64,000 nucleotides of DNA, taken from assembly GCA_910579265.1 (NCBI GenBank), contig CAJTTE010000003.1, positions 62,001-126,000 on the forward strand. Reading direction: 5' to 3'. A program made the position numbers and the translations under genes. Numbering within the stretch: the stretch's first letter is position 1; each line of letters begins with the position of its first letter. The notes under the pieces are model-generated. The model saw only the letters and a list, made by a program, of their open reading frames with translations, ran no database searches and was not told the DNA's origin. Positions 45,869 through 54,059 of the stretch are shown here, in pieces. Source of the stretch: an uncultured Ruminiclostridium sp. (GTDB lineage Bacteria > Bacillota > Clostridia > Oscillospirales > Ruminococcaceae).

Positions 45869-46989
45869 TGATGAAGTACTTAATATATGCAATAAAAACC
45901 GAGCTGTCCAACAAAACGAGCTTAGCGGTGCATCTTACCGCCACCGTTTTGGTGATTTATTTTATTCTTCAATACTTCGGCTCATACCGGGGAGTACTGG
46001 CTTACGGTTACGATAAAAATCCTCATTATATTCTGTCTTCGGAAATCGGGGACGATATTGGGGAGAATGAATTTAACCGGCTGTCTGATATAAAGGGATT
46101 TCAGTTAGCTCAGCTCGACTGCGGCTATATCGCAGGAAGCAGAAACGGTATCGCTTTGATCGGTCTGTTGGGAACGCCTTTTGATAATATGATGTTCGGA
46201 GGAGACATCGCCATAGAAAAAAATACCGATACGGATTCCGTTTATGTTCCCTATTCTTATATGAAAAAATTAGGGACGGAGGTCGGAGAAAAGCTTGTCT
46301 TAAAAAAGAACAGGGAAACGGGAATATTCTTTATTTCCGACGGAACCGAAAGCGCGGACGAGTTTGAGTTTATCTCCTTTACCGTATCCGGAACCTTCGG
46401 CGACGGTTTACGGCTCGGAGAGGCGCTTGTCTTTCCGATTCCAACCGTGCTCAAGCATTTTAAACCCGTTAAGGCCGAAATGTGGTTTGATGTTTTTCAG
46501 CTTAACGACGAAGATTTTGACAGTGTGCTCCAGGAAACGGAGAGCATTTTCGGGAACGTTACAAATCTGTCGGTTTTTGACGATGTGCTTTCTGTACAGA
46601 TAAACTCCTTAAGGGGGATGGCGGCGGTTTTCTTTTCCATAGGGATGATTTGTATTATGTTTATGTATTCATATATTCTGTCAAGGCGGGTGCGCAGATT
46701 TTCGGTGTGCTCTCTTTGCGGCGCCTCCAAGGGAGCGATTACGGCGATAACGGTCATAGGCGGCGTCTTAAATTATACGGTGAGCTTCGGTCTGGCGCTG
46801 CTTTTGGGAGCGGTTATGAACAGGTATGCTTTTGAGCCGCTGTTAGGATATGACACTATGGATATAGACCTTGAAAACGTGATACTTCTTTTCTTTTTGT
46901 TCCTCGCCGTTTATATTATCGTGACCGCATTTTATGTCTTCGACTTTCTGAAAAATTCGGCGGTTTCGGTTTACAGGAGGAGTGAATGA
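45868..46989 (+). CDS. ABC transporter permease (FtsX/MacB-like), first
   Basis: 373 residues. One N-terminal membrane helix (about 18-38), an extracytoplasmic domain (about 40-250) and three C-terminal helices (about 252-272, 285-312, 338-362): the MacB/FtsX permease layout. Start ATG overlaps the stop of the secreted-protein gene, and its own stop overlaps the next start, so the cluster is tightly coupled. Works with the second permease and the ATPase as an exporter, or as an immunity/sensing pump. Confidence 0.85.
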   Translation: MMKYLIYAIKTELSNKTSLAVHLTATVLVIYFILQYFGSYRGVLAYGYDKNPHYILSSEIGDDIGENEFNRLSDIKGFQLAQLDCGYIAGSRNGIALIGLLGTPFDNMMFGGDIAIEKNTDTDSVYVPYSYMKKLGTEVGEKLVLKKNRETGIFFISDGTESADEFEFISFTVSGTFGDGLRLGEALVFPIPTVLKHFKPVKAEMWFDVFQLNDEDFDSVLQETESIFGNVTNLSVFDDVLSVQINSLRGMAAVFFSIGMICIMFMYSYILSRRVRRFSVCSLCGASKGAITAITVIGGVLNYTVSFGLALLLGAVMNRYAFEPLLGYDTMDIDLENVILLFFLFLAVYIIVTAFYVFDFLKNSAVSVYRRSE

Positions 46990-48362
46990 TGAAAGGTTTT
47001 CTTATTTTTGTTAAAAGGCTGTGGACAAAGAACATAGGCTCAAACATCGCCGTGACGGTCATGATTTTTCTTACCTGCTGTATGACCGCTCTTGTCTTTA
47101 ATCGGATTTATCGGTTCTACTATGAATATAACTTCTTTAAGGATACTCCCTTAAACAGCTCTTTGTTTTTTATGGGGAGAGAAGGAAATATGGAGGAGGA
47201 GGACGAAGAGGGGCACATATATTCTGCTATCGACACGGGCTTGAGAGATGAGCTCATAAGCTACGGCGAGGAAAAGGGTGTAATCGGCGGAATTGCGCGG
47301 TTGATGGATTTTTATGATAAAAACAGCAAGTGCAGCGTTTGGATATACGATGAGATCACCGCTTCATACTTGGGAAAGGGCGTTGTCGGTTCGGGAAAAT
47401 GGCTCTTTGAGGATGAAATGACCGGCGAGGGATATTATCCGGTTGTAATACATAAGGGGCTGCATTATGTTGTGGACGAGGACGGCGAGCCGGACCCGGA
47501 AACCGGAATGCTTCCAAACGAATATGTTATGATGGGCAGCGATGAATTTAATATCGGAGACGTTCTTGATCTGGATATCAGTATGAGTATATCATCACAT
47601 CCTCTTGAAGGAAAGGTGCCTTCCAAGGATGTTAAGGTTAAGGCGGAGATCGTTGGAACAGCCGAAGAAAACACACCCTTTCGCTTTATGCCCTGCGCGC
47701 AGTGGGGAACCATAGTCCAAACGGTACGCGACACCTTTGCGGACGAAATGATCAATGATGATGCAATAATCTTTTTTCCTTATGACGAAGAGCTTTTTAA
47801 GGGCTATGAGTTTCCGTACAATACGGTTTTGATTTATTTTAACGAGGACGCTTCCAAAGAAAGTATAGAAGACTTTTACACCTATGCGAGGGGCCTGGGC
47901 TACTGCAACCTTGGCTCAGATATACTGAATGAGACCAAAGCAGCGGCTGACGATCATTTTAAACAAAGCTTTTTCTTAATTTATATGTTTATGGGACTTA
48001 CGCTTATCTCGATAATCTGTATCTCCTTCCTGAACGTAAAGAAGGTAAGAAAGATCTTTTCGATCTATTATCTGAACGGATGCAGCTTTATAAAATCCTT
48101 GGGGATCTACTTTACATATTTTATATCCATGTACGGACTGTCTTTCTTACTGTTTTTGGCGGCAATGGGAATTCAGCAAACGCTGATTCTTAATACGCAT
48201 AACCCAAGATATAACATCGATGACGCGCAGCTATATACGATCGACCCGCAGGTCGCTCTTGCGGCGGTTTTGGCGGGAGTGGTCGTTTCTATAATATCAA
48301 CGGCAGTTCCGTTTCTCATAATGAAAAGAAGAACTGTCATCCAAAATTTAAAGGAGACCTGA
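46986..48362 (+). CDS. ABC transporter permease (FtsX/MacB-like), second
   Basis: 458 residues with the same plan: membrane helix about 17-40 (NIAVTVMIFLTCCMTALVF), a large acidic external domain (about 45-325) and three C-terminal helices. The ATG overlaps the end of the previous gene (ATGATGA). The two permeases are different in length and sequence, so the transporter is probably a heterodimer. Confidence 0.85.
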   Translation: MMKGFLIFVKRLWTKNIGSNIAVTVMIFLTCCMTALVFNRIYRFYYEYNFFKDTPLNSSLFFMGREGNMEEEDEEGHIYSAIDTGLRDELISYGEEKGVIGGIARLMDFYDKNSKCSVWIYDEITASYLGKGVVGSGKWLFEDEMTGEGYYPVVIHKGLHYVVDEDGEPDPETGMLPNEYVMMGSDEFNIGDVLDLDISMSISSHPLEGKVPSKDVKVKAEIVGTAEENTPFRFMPCAQWGTIVQTVRDTFADEMINDDAIIFFPYDEELFKGYEFPYNTVLIYFNEDASKESIEDFYTYARGLGYCNLGSDILNETKAAADDHFKQSFFLIYMFMGLTLISIICISFLNVKKVRKIFSIYYLNGCSFIKSLGIYFTYFISMYGLSFLLFLAAMGIQQTLILNTHNPRYNIDDAQLYTIDPQVALAAVLAGVVVSIISTAVPFLIMKRRTVIQNLKET

Positions 48363-48363
48363 C

Positions 48364-49044
48364 GTGGGAAATTTAATTGAAATAAAAAATCTGTCCAAAA
48401 GCTATAAAAACGGAGACGGCACGATACTTGAGGTTTTAAAAAACACGGACTTTACCGTATCCGAGGGAGAGCTTGTGGCTATTATCGGAAAAAGCGGTTC
48501 CGGAAAATCCACTCTTCTTAACATTTTAGGCTGCGTGGACAGCTTTGACAGCGGTGAATATCTATTCTGCGGCACAAATATTTCCGGGCTTTCCGACAGC
48601 AAAAGGGCGGCGCTGAGAGGGACGCAGATAAGCTTTGTGTTTCAGGATTACGCCCTTATCGAAGAGGAAAGCGTTTTACAGAATGTGTTGACACCCATTT
48701 TTTTCAACAAGCCTTCCGATATTGGAAAGCCTAAGGAAGCCGCCATGAAGGCCTTGAATCTCGTAGGTATATCCGAGCTTGCCAAAAAGAAGGTCAGGAC
48801 CCTTTCGGGAGGACAAAAACAGAGAACGGCAATAGCAAGAGCTATAGTAGGCGGCCCCAAGCTTATACTCGCTGACGAGCCAACCGGCGCCTTGGATTCT
48901 GAAACGGCGGAATCCATACTGAACCTTCTTTTTGATTTAAATAAGGAAGGAACAACCGTTTTGATCGTAACCCATGACGGAGATGTTGCAAAAAGATGCA
49001 AGAGATCGGTACGGCTTGAGGATAAGCAAATACTGAATGTCTGA
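48364..49044 (+). CDS. ABC transporter ATPase (MacB/lactococcin-972 export type)
   Basis: 226 residues. Walker A GKSGSGKST, Q loop in FVFQDYALIEEESV, signature LSGGQKQR, Walker B LILADEPTGALD, H-loop VTHDG. The ALIEEESV-type segment after the Q loop is, from memory, characteristic of ATPases in lactococcin-972 export systems (usual form FALIENETV). GTG start with AAAGGAGACC upstream, one base after the permease stop. Energises the two permeases. Confidence 0.92.
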   Translation: MGNLIEIKNLSKSYKNGDGTILEVLKNTDFTVSEGELVAIIGKSGSGKSTLLNILGCVDSFDSGEYLFCGTNISGLSDSKRAALRGTQISFVFQDYALIEEESVLQNVLTPIFFNKPSDIGKPKEAAMKALNLVGISELAKKKVRTLSGGQKQRTAIARAIVGGPKLILADEPTGALDSETAESILNLLFDLNKEGTTVLIVTHDGDVAKRCKRSVRLEDKQILNV

Positions 49045-49065
49045 TATCTTCGTTAAATTAAATTA

Positions 49066-49101
49066 GGGTCTATCTGAAATTTGCGTTTTTCAGATAGACC
49101 C
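49066..49101. terminator. Mini-B hairpin acting as a shared terminator
   Basis: GGGTCTATCTGAAA ... TTTTTCAGATAGACCC, perfect stem, lying between two convergent genes (stops at 49044 and 49107). The arms match the ends of element B (ATCTGAAAA / TTTTCAGATAG.CCC) and it is flanked by TTA and TAT. It looks like an element B reduced to its two ends. T-runs: TTTTT inside the 3' arm; TATTATTAA after. Confidence 0.7.
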
Positions 49102-49106
49102 TATTA

Positions 49107-50516
49107 TTAAACCGGAAGAACTTTATTCGCCTTATCGGCATGAACATTATCTATTCCGTTTTCCTTATCTCTGCGTTTTTCGAAGAATTTTTCGGCAACC
49201 TGACCGAACATTGCATAGCTGAGAACATCCTCATCCTGTTCAGCCCATTTTGCCGCCTCGGCTTTGAGCTTATCAAGCTCCGGAGCAATGAGATCGGCAG
49301 GACGACAATCGATGGGGGCTTCGTCTCCGATTATCCTCTTTCTGAACTCGGGATCGATATCTACCGGTGTTTTTCCGTATTCGCCGCGTACAAGTCCCTT
49401 AAATTCTTTTGTAACGGTCTTATATCTCTCGCCCATAATAACGTTAAATACCGCCTGAGTACCTACTATCTGACTTGTGGGGGTTACAAGAGGCGGATAA
49501 CCCGCGTCCTCTCTGACCCTGGGAACTTCCTTAAGCACATCGTCAAGCTTATCGGATTTCCCCGCCTGTTTAAGCTGAGAAACCAAGTTGGACAACATTC
49601 CTCCGGGAACCTGATAAAGAAGCGTATTTGCGTCTACCCCCATAACCTTGGGATCAAGCTGTCCTGATTTAAGGTATTTCTGTCTTAAGGTCTGGAAATA
49701 ATCGCGAACCTCGTTGAGTGCGTGAAGATCCAGTCCCGTATCATATTCCGTTCCCTGAAGCGCAGCCACCATCGATTCCGTAGCAGGGTGACTCGTTCCC
49801 ATAGCAAGAGGCGAAATAGAAGTATCTATAACATCGGCTCCCGCTTCAATGCCCTTTAACAAGGACATGGAGGCTAATCCGGAGGTATAATGAGAATGAA
49901 GCTGAACAGGGATCTTAACCGCCGACTTCAAAGCCTTTACAAGCTCATAAGTAGTATAGGGTTTAAGCAATCCCGCCATATCCTTTATGCAAATGCTGTC
50001 CGCGCCTTCATCTTCAAGCTGCTTTGCGAATTCAACGAATTTTTCATTGGTGTGGACAGGACTTAACGTATAGCTTATGCAGCCCTGGAAATGCGCGCCC
50101 TCCTTCTTTGCCGCCTTAATGGAGGTTTTCATATTACGGATATCGTTAAGTGCGTCAAAAATCCTTATCACGTCGATTCCGTTAGCCACACACTTCTGTA
50201 CAAAATACTCCAGAACATCGTCAGCATAATGACGGTAGCCTAACATATTCTGACCCCTGAACAGCATCTGAAGCTTCGAATTCGGCATTTCCTTACGAAG
50301 TATCCTGAGTCTGTCCCAAGGATCCTCTCCGAGAAAACGCAGACAGCTGTCAAAGGTCGCGCCGCCCCAGCATTCTACCGAATGATATCCGATCTTATCC
50401 ATCGTGCTTAAAATAGGCCGCATTTCATCCATTGTCATACGGGTAGCGATAAGTGACTGGTGAGCGTCACGAAGCACCGTTTCGGTTATACCCACCTTTT
50501 GCCTGAGGTTATCCAT
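49107..50516 (-). CDS. Carboxyltransferase subunit, pyruvate/oxaloacetate type (PycB/OadA/5S)
   Basis: 469 residues, HMGL-like TIM barrel. Motifs VLRDAHQSLIATRM, CWGGATFDSCLRFL, the carbamylated-Lys-type ICIKDMAG and the zinc-binding QLHSHYTSG. It moves a carboxyl group between oxaloacetate/pyruvate and biotin, as in oxaloacetate decarboxylase alpha, pyruvate carboxylase B or transcarboxylase 5S. It has no fused biotin domain; biotin is on the next protein encoded upstream. Last gene of a three-gene minus-strand operon. Confidence 0.93.
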   Translation of the reverse strand: MDNLRQKVGITETVLRDAHQSLIATRMTMDEMRPILSTMDKIGYHSVECWGGATFDSCLRFLGEDPWDRLRILRKEMPNSKLQMLFRGQNMLGYRHYADDVLEYFVQKCVANGIDVIRIFDALNDIRNMKTSIKAAKKEGAHFQGCISYTLSPVHTNEKFVEFAKQLEDEGADSICIKDMAGLLKPYTTYELVKALKSAVKIPVQLHSHYTSGLASMSLLKGIEAGADVIDTSISPLAMGTSHPATESMVAALQGTEYDTGLDLHALNEVRDYFQTLRQKYLKSGQLDPKVMGVDANTLLYQVPGGMLSNLVSQLKQAGKSDKLDDVLKEVPRVREDAGYPPLVTPTSQIVGTQAVFNVIMGERYKTVTKEFKGLVRGEYGKTPVDIDPEFRKRIIGDEAPIDCRPADLIAPELDKLKAEAAKWAEQDEDVLSYAMFGQVAEKFFEKRRDKENGIDNVHADKANKVLPV

Positions 50517-50540
50517 ATTTATCAGTCCCCTTTCGGATAA

Positions 50541-50909
50541 TTACGCATTTATGGTCGCAATGACCGCACCTGTAGAAACGCTGTCACCCTTATTAACATT
50601 AATGCTGGCGATAGTTCCGTCCCTGTCGGCAACAACATCGTTTTCCATTTTCATTGCTTCGAGTATGGCGATAACCGTACCGTTCTTGACAGCATCTCCG
50701 ACCTTGGCCTTTACCTCAACGATGGTTCCCGGCATAGGAGCGGTGATCTTTACATTTCCCGCGCTGCCCGAAGCGGCGGGAGCGGCAGCCTTGGGTGCGG
50801 CCTTGGGTGCGGCGGAAGGAACTGCGGCGGGAGCCGATGCGTCATTTGAGACCTCTTCAACGGCTACGTCGTAAGCCGTTCCGTTTACGGTAATGTTATA
50901 TCTTTTCAT
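50541..50909 (-). CDS. Biotin carrier protein
   Basis: 122 residues: short beta N-terminus, an Ala/Pro hinge (about 25-50) and a biotinyl domain with the biotin-accepting Lys87 in EAMKMEND. Same size class as the 1.3S subunit of propionibacterial transcarboxylase (about 123 residues) and gamma/carrier subunits of Na-pumping decarboxylases. It shuttles CO2 between the two carboxyltransferases encoded on either side. Confidence 0.95.
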   Translation of the reverse strand: MKRYNITVNGTAYDVAVEEVSNDASAPAAVPSAAPKAAPKAAAPAASGSAGNVKITAPMPGTIVEVKAKVGDAVKNGTVIAILEAMKMENDVVADRDGTIASINVNKGDSVSTGAVIATINA

Positions 50910-50929
50910 AGATTAAAGCTTCCTTTCTC

Positions 50930-52300
50930 TTAATATACAAAGTTAATATGCTTACGCGAAGGAGCTATGATTCTTTTGTCAGAAAGAGCGTCCATTGCGG
51001 AATTTACTGCGGTCCATACCTCCTCGGGAGCAGCCAGTATATCGATCAATCCCTTGTTCATGGCGTTAAATGCGCTTGCCTCACCGGCGGCGTAATCGAG
51101 AGCCGCCTTATCAAGCTCCTCCTTGGTTTCACACCGGTCGGAATAAAGGAATACCGCCGCCGCCTTCGGAGCAAGGGGTGCTATAACGGCTTGTTCGAGA
51201 GCGATGGTCATATCCGAATTTGCTCCGCAGAATGCCGTAAAAATTCCGCCTAAAGCGTTGCCGGTTATTATCGAAATTTTTGGCGTGGTTGCGCTTGCAT
51301 AGACCTGAACAAGCTTTGCGGCATTGCGCACGCTTCCTGCCAGCTCTGCGGCGCCGCCGGCCTCAAATCCTTCGCTGTCCACTACCGTTACCACGGGGAT
51401 TGAAAAAGCGTCACAGATTCCGACAAATCTGGCTATCTTTGCCGCATCCTCCGATGTAAGCTTGTCATCGGTTTTATTTGTGGCAACAAAGCCCGTAGTT
51501 TTCCAGTTTATGCTTCCTAATGCAACGTAAGAAGCCTTGCCGAAATCGGCGAAAAGCTCGGTCAGGCTGTCGCCGTCGGCAATTGTCCTTACCGCAGCCT
51601 CACCCTTTAAGGAAGCGTCAAACGCTTCGGAAGGCATGGCAAAACGATCGTTTCCGCCCACTCCCATATTATTCTGCGGAAGGATAGCGATAAGCTCTTT
51701 TGCCTTTTTTATCGCTTCGTCACTGTCCTTGACTGTTATGCATGAAACGCCGGATAATGCGGCGCTTTTTGCTGTTCCGGCTCCTTCGGTATTATCAGAA
51801 GATACGAAAGGAGGCGTCAGAAACAGCTCCGCTTTTTCAGTCATTATAACAAAATCAGCCATAGCGGCAAGAACGGCGGACATACCGCCGCAAACACCCG
51901 TTACTATCGCTATCTGAGGAGCCACTCCGGAAAGAGCGGCGCTTGCGCATGCGATATCACCGTATGCCTTAAGGAGCTCCGCGCCTTCGGACGCGTCTCC
52001 GCCTTTGGAATCATAAATCGCCACCACGGGAGCACCGTTTTTTACCGCCGACTGATACAGTCTGACTATTTTCTGAGCCGCGGCCTTGCATACGGCTCCG
52101 CTTTTAACTGAAATATCCTGCATAAAGGCATACACAAGGGCGCTTCCGTCCACCTGCCCGTATCCGGTCACAACACTTTCTCCCGCATAAGGAGAAAGCT
52201 CGTTAAATCCGCCTTCGTCAAAAAAGGAAAAAAGAGTGTTTCTCGCCTCGCTTGCGGCAGCCTCCTGCTTCAGCTCTGCCAAAGTTTTATTTGTTGCCAC
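50930..52300 (-). CDS. Carboxyltransferase subunit, acyl-CoA type (MmdA/12S-like)
   Basis: 456 residues, crotonase-fold carboxyl transferase. N-terminal half with VTGVCGGMSAVLAAMADFVIM and C-terminal half with ITGNALGGIFTAFCG, the paired CoA-binding glycine motifs. Homologues (methylmalonyl-CoA decarboxylase alpha, transcarboxylase 12S) are usually about 510 residues, so this one is short and divergent. The GTG start at 52298-52300 follows GGAGG. With the biotin carrier and PycB-type subunit it would form a soluble acyl-CoA:pyruvate transcarboxylase; a beta (Na-pump) subunit is not present in the window. Confidence 0.85.
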   Translation of the reverse strand: MATNKTLAELKQEAAASEARNTLFSFFDEGGFNELSPYAGESVVTGYGQVDGSALVYAFMQDISVKSGAVCKAAAQKIVRLYQSAVKNGAPVVAIYDSKGGDASEGAELLKAYGDIACASAALSGVAPQIAIVTGVCGGMSAVLAAMADFVIMTEKAELFLTPPFVSSDNTEGAGTAKSAALSGVSCITVKDSDEAIKKAKELIAILPQNNMGVGGNDRFAMPSEAFDASLKGEAAVRTIADGDSLTELFADFGKASYVALGSINWKTTGFVATNKTDDKLTSEDAAKIARFVGICDAFSIPVVTVVDSEGFEAGGAAELAGSVRNAAKLVQVYASATTPKISIITGNALGGIFTAFCGANSDMTIALEQAVIAPLAPKAAAVFLYSDRCETKEELDKAALDYAAGEASAFNAMNKGLIDILAAPEEVWTAVNSAMDALSDKRIIAPSRKHINFVY

Positions 52301-52331
52301 CTTGAAAAGTCCTCCGATCTTTTAGTTCTAA

Positions 52332-52377
52332 AAAATCAAAAAGCCGGTGCGTCACCTTAAAATATGACGGCATCCGG
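52332..52377 (-). terminator. Attenuator-like hairpin in the carboxyltransferase operon leader
   Basis: Minus strand: CCGGATGCCGTCA ... TGACGCACCGG (11 pairs, two bulges) followed by CTTTTTGATTTTTT, about 30 nt before the GTG start. The promoter at 52515-52543 lies upstream of it, so it sits in the leader. Alternatively it only ends the rluB operon transcript. Confidence 0.65.
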
Positions 52378-52514
52378 ATTTGTATTGCGTTATACCGTCC
52401 GTATACCGAAGGTTGATACAGCTCTCTGATTTTTTATAAATTCGGTAGTTATGCCGAAAATCAACAGAACGCCGCAAAATAAATCTGCGGTTTCCGAAAA
52501 AATATCCAATTTAC

Positions 52515-52543
52515 ATTATACAATATTGTCACCGCAATTGCAA
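52515..52543 (-). promoter_or_regulatory. Promoter of the carboxyltransferase operon
   Basis: Minus strand TTGCAA (52543 to 52538), 17 bp, TATAAT (52520 to 52515). It overlaps the last codons of the small gene upstream and gives a leader of about 210 nt. Confidence 0.65.
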
Positions 52544-52848
52544 GAGCAATCACAATTTTTTTCTTCAAAAAAGTCGGAGATGGAAGTAATGCTCCGCTTA
52601 TAATTAAACAGCATCAGAAGCCAGTCCGGAACGCTCTCCTCGATGACCGCCGAATTTGCTCCTTCATGCTCGGCATTGTTCAGCGCACCCCTGCATACGC
52701 CATCAAAAAGATACTTGTCTCCGGTATACCTTATTATATGTAATGCGGATTCAATTATTTTTCCGTACAGGACGGCGGCGGGCTTCCCGTTTTCCGTTGC
52801 CTCAAAAACAAAATCCTCTGCTTCATAGTTTCTTTTAATTTCAACCAT
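52516..52848 (-). CDS. Small hypothetical protein with Cys-rich tail
   Basis: 110 residues, family not recognised. Globular alpha/beta body, then a C-terminal cluster NCDCSCNCG with four Cys that could bind metal. Similar in outline to a shortened acetyltransferase fold, but no acetyl-CoA motif was seen. It begins 12 bp after the rluB stop and is the last gene of the scpA-rluB series. The Cys tail codons overlap the -35/-10 region of the next operon. Confidence 0.6.
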   Translation of the reverse strand: MVEIKRNYEAEDFVFEATENGKPAAVLYGKIIESALHIIRYTGDKYLFDGVCRGALNNAEHEGANSAVIEESVPDWLLMLFNYKRSITSISDFFEEKNCDCSCNCGDNIV

Positions 52849-52860
52849 TTATAGATTCCG

Positions 52861-53616
52861 TTACCTCCTTTTTCTTTTAACGGCGGATTCCGGTCTGCCC
52901 ATAGCCGCCCTGAGGGTTTTCATTTCATCCGGCGTCAGCTCTCTGTACTCGCCGGGCTTCATCATGCCCAGCTTGACGCCCCCTACGCCCGTCCTCTTAA
53001 GACGCGAAACGGAAAGCCCCACAGCGTCGCACATTTTGCGTATCTGGCGGTTTTTGCCCTCCGTTATGATAAACTCAAGAACCGTTCTTTCCGGCTCTTC
53101 CACAAGAACGTTTATGGTACAGGGCTGTGTTACCACTCCCTCGTCTATCTTGATCCCCACCGTCATTCTCGCTATCTGCTCCTCGCTCACTTTAGACGGA
53201 ACGGTGACACGGTATGTTTTGGAAATATGCTTTCTCGGATGAGTTATATCATTGGCGAATGCTCCGTCATTTGTGAGCAATATCAGCCCCTCGCTGTTTT
53301 TATCCAACCGTCCTACCGGGTATACCCGTTCGGCGATTCCGTCCAGCAAATCCGTAATAAGCTTGTCCGAATGGGAGTCTTCCATTGACGTAAGATATCC
53401 CCTCGGCTTGTAAAGCTTTATATATCTTAGCTTTACGGATTTTGTATCGAGCTTTTCTCCCGATACTGTTATTATATCCTTTTCGGCATCGGCCTTGTCT
53501 CCAAGGGAAGCGATATGCCCGTTAACCTTTATCTGGTTTTTGGAAATAAGCTCTTCCGCCTTTCTGCGGGAACAATATCCGCTGTCGGAAATTATTTTCT
53601 GTATTCTTGTTTGCAT
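52861..53616 (-). CDS. rluB: RluB-type 23S rRNA pseudouridine synthase
   Basis: 251 residues. N-terminal S4 RNA-binding domain (ISDSGYCSRRKAEELI, GDKADAEKDIITVSG) and a pseudouridine synthase domain with catalytic Asp in VYPVGRLDKNSEGLILLTND; also KTYRVTVP and ITEGKNRQIRKM. The RsuA/RluB/RluE/F family modifies 16S or 23S rRNA; by context with scpAB in Firmicutes it is the RluB type. Basic C-terminus (AVKRKRR). Confidence 0.93.
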   Translation of the reverse strand: MQTRIQKIISDSGYCSRRKAEELISKNQIKVNGHIASLGDKADAEKDIITVSGEKLDTKSVKLRYIKLYKPRGYLTSMEDSHSDKLITDLLDGIAERVYPVGRLDKNSEGLILLTNDGAFANDITHPRKHISKTYRVTVPSKVSEEQIARMTVGIKIDEGVVTQPCTINVLVEEPERTVLEFIITEGKNRQIRKMCDAVGLSVSRLKRTGVGGVKLGMMKPGEYRELTPDEMKTLRAAMGRPESAVKRKRR

Positions 53617-53939
53617 TTTATCTTTCCTTGCTGTTTATTTTTAGCCCGGCGTCAACTTTCCGTAAAACACATTGCCGTTAATATAAAAGCCTCGCCGGAT
53701 ATCATAACAATAAAAAGAGTTGACAGTCCCGCTTTGGATCTTAATACCGGCCCCCGCCTGCCCGACTCCGTGCGGATTCTGACAAATATCGGGCTGCAAA
53801 CGGTCTGTAAAGTAAAAACATGCTTTGATGCTTATCGGGTTTTATTATGATATACTCTTAAAACGTTTATAAAAACTTAACCTTCTATGGGAATAAACAT
53901 TCTCCGTTCACGTTTCGTACTTATAAGAACACGCCGAAA

Positions 53940-53959
53940 GCCCGGCTGATCTGCCGGGC
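53940..53959 (-). terminator. Hairpin after dacF
   Basis: GCCCGGCAGATCAGCCGGGC (minus strand) then TTTCGG; a strong 7-bp GC stem with a weak U tract. The rest of 53617-54059 has no gene. Confidence 0.45.
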
Positions 53960-54059
53960 GGCGCCGCAAAAACTGTATTGATATTGACACCGGACTGAAT
54001 CGCACCGCTATTTGCTTTGACACAAATAACGGAGAATGCTTACATATATTATGCGTCTC

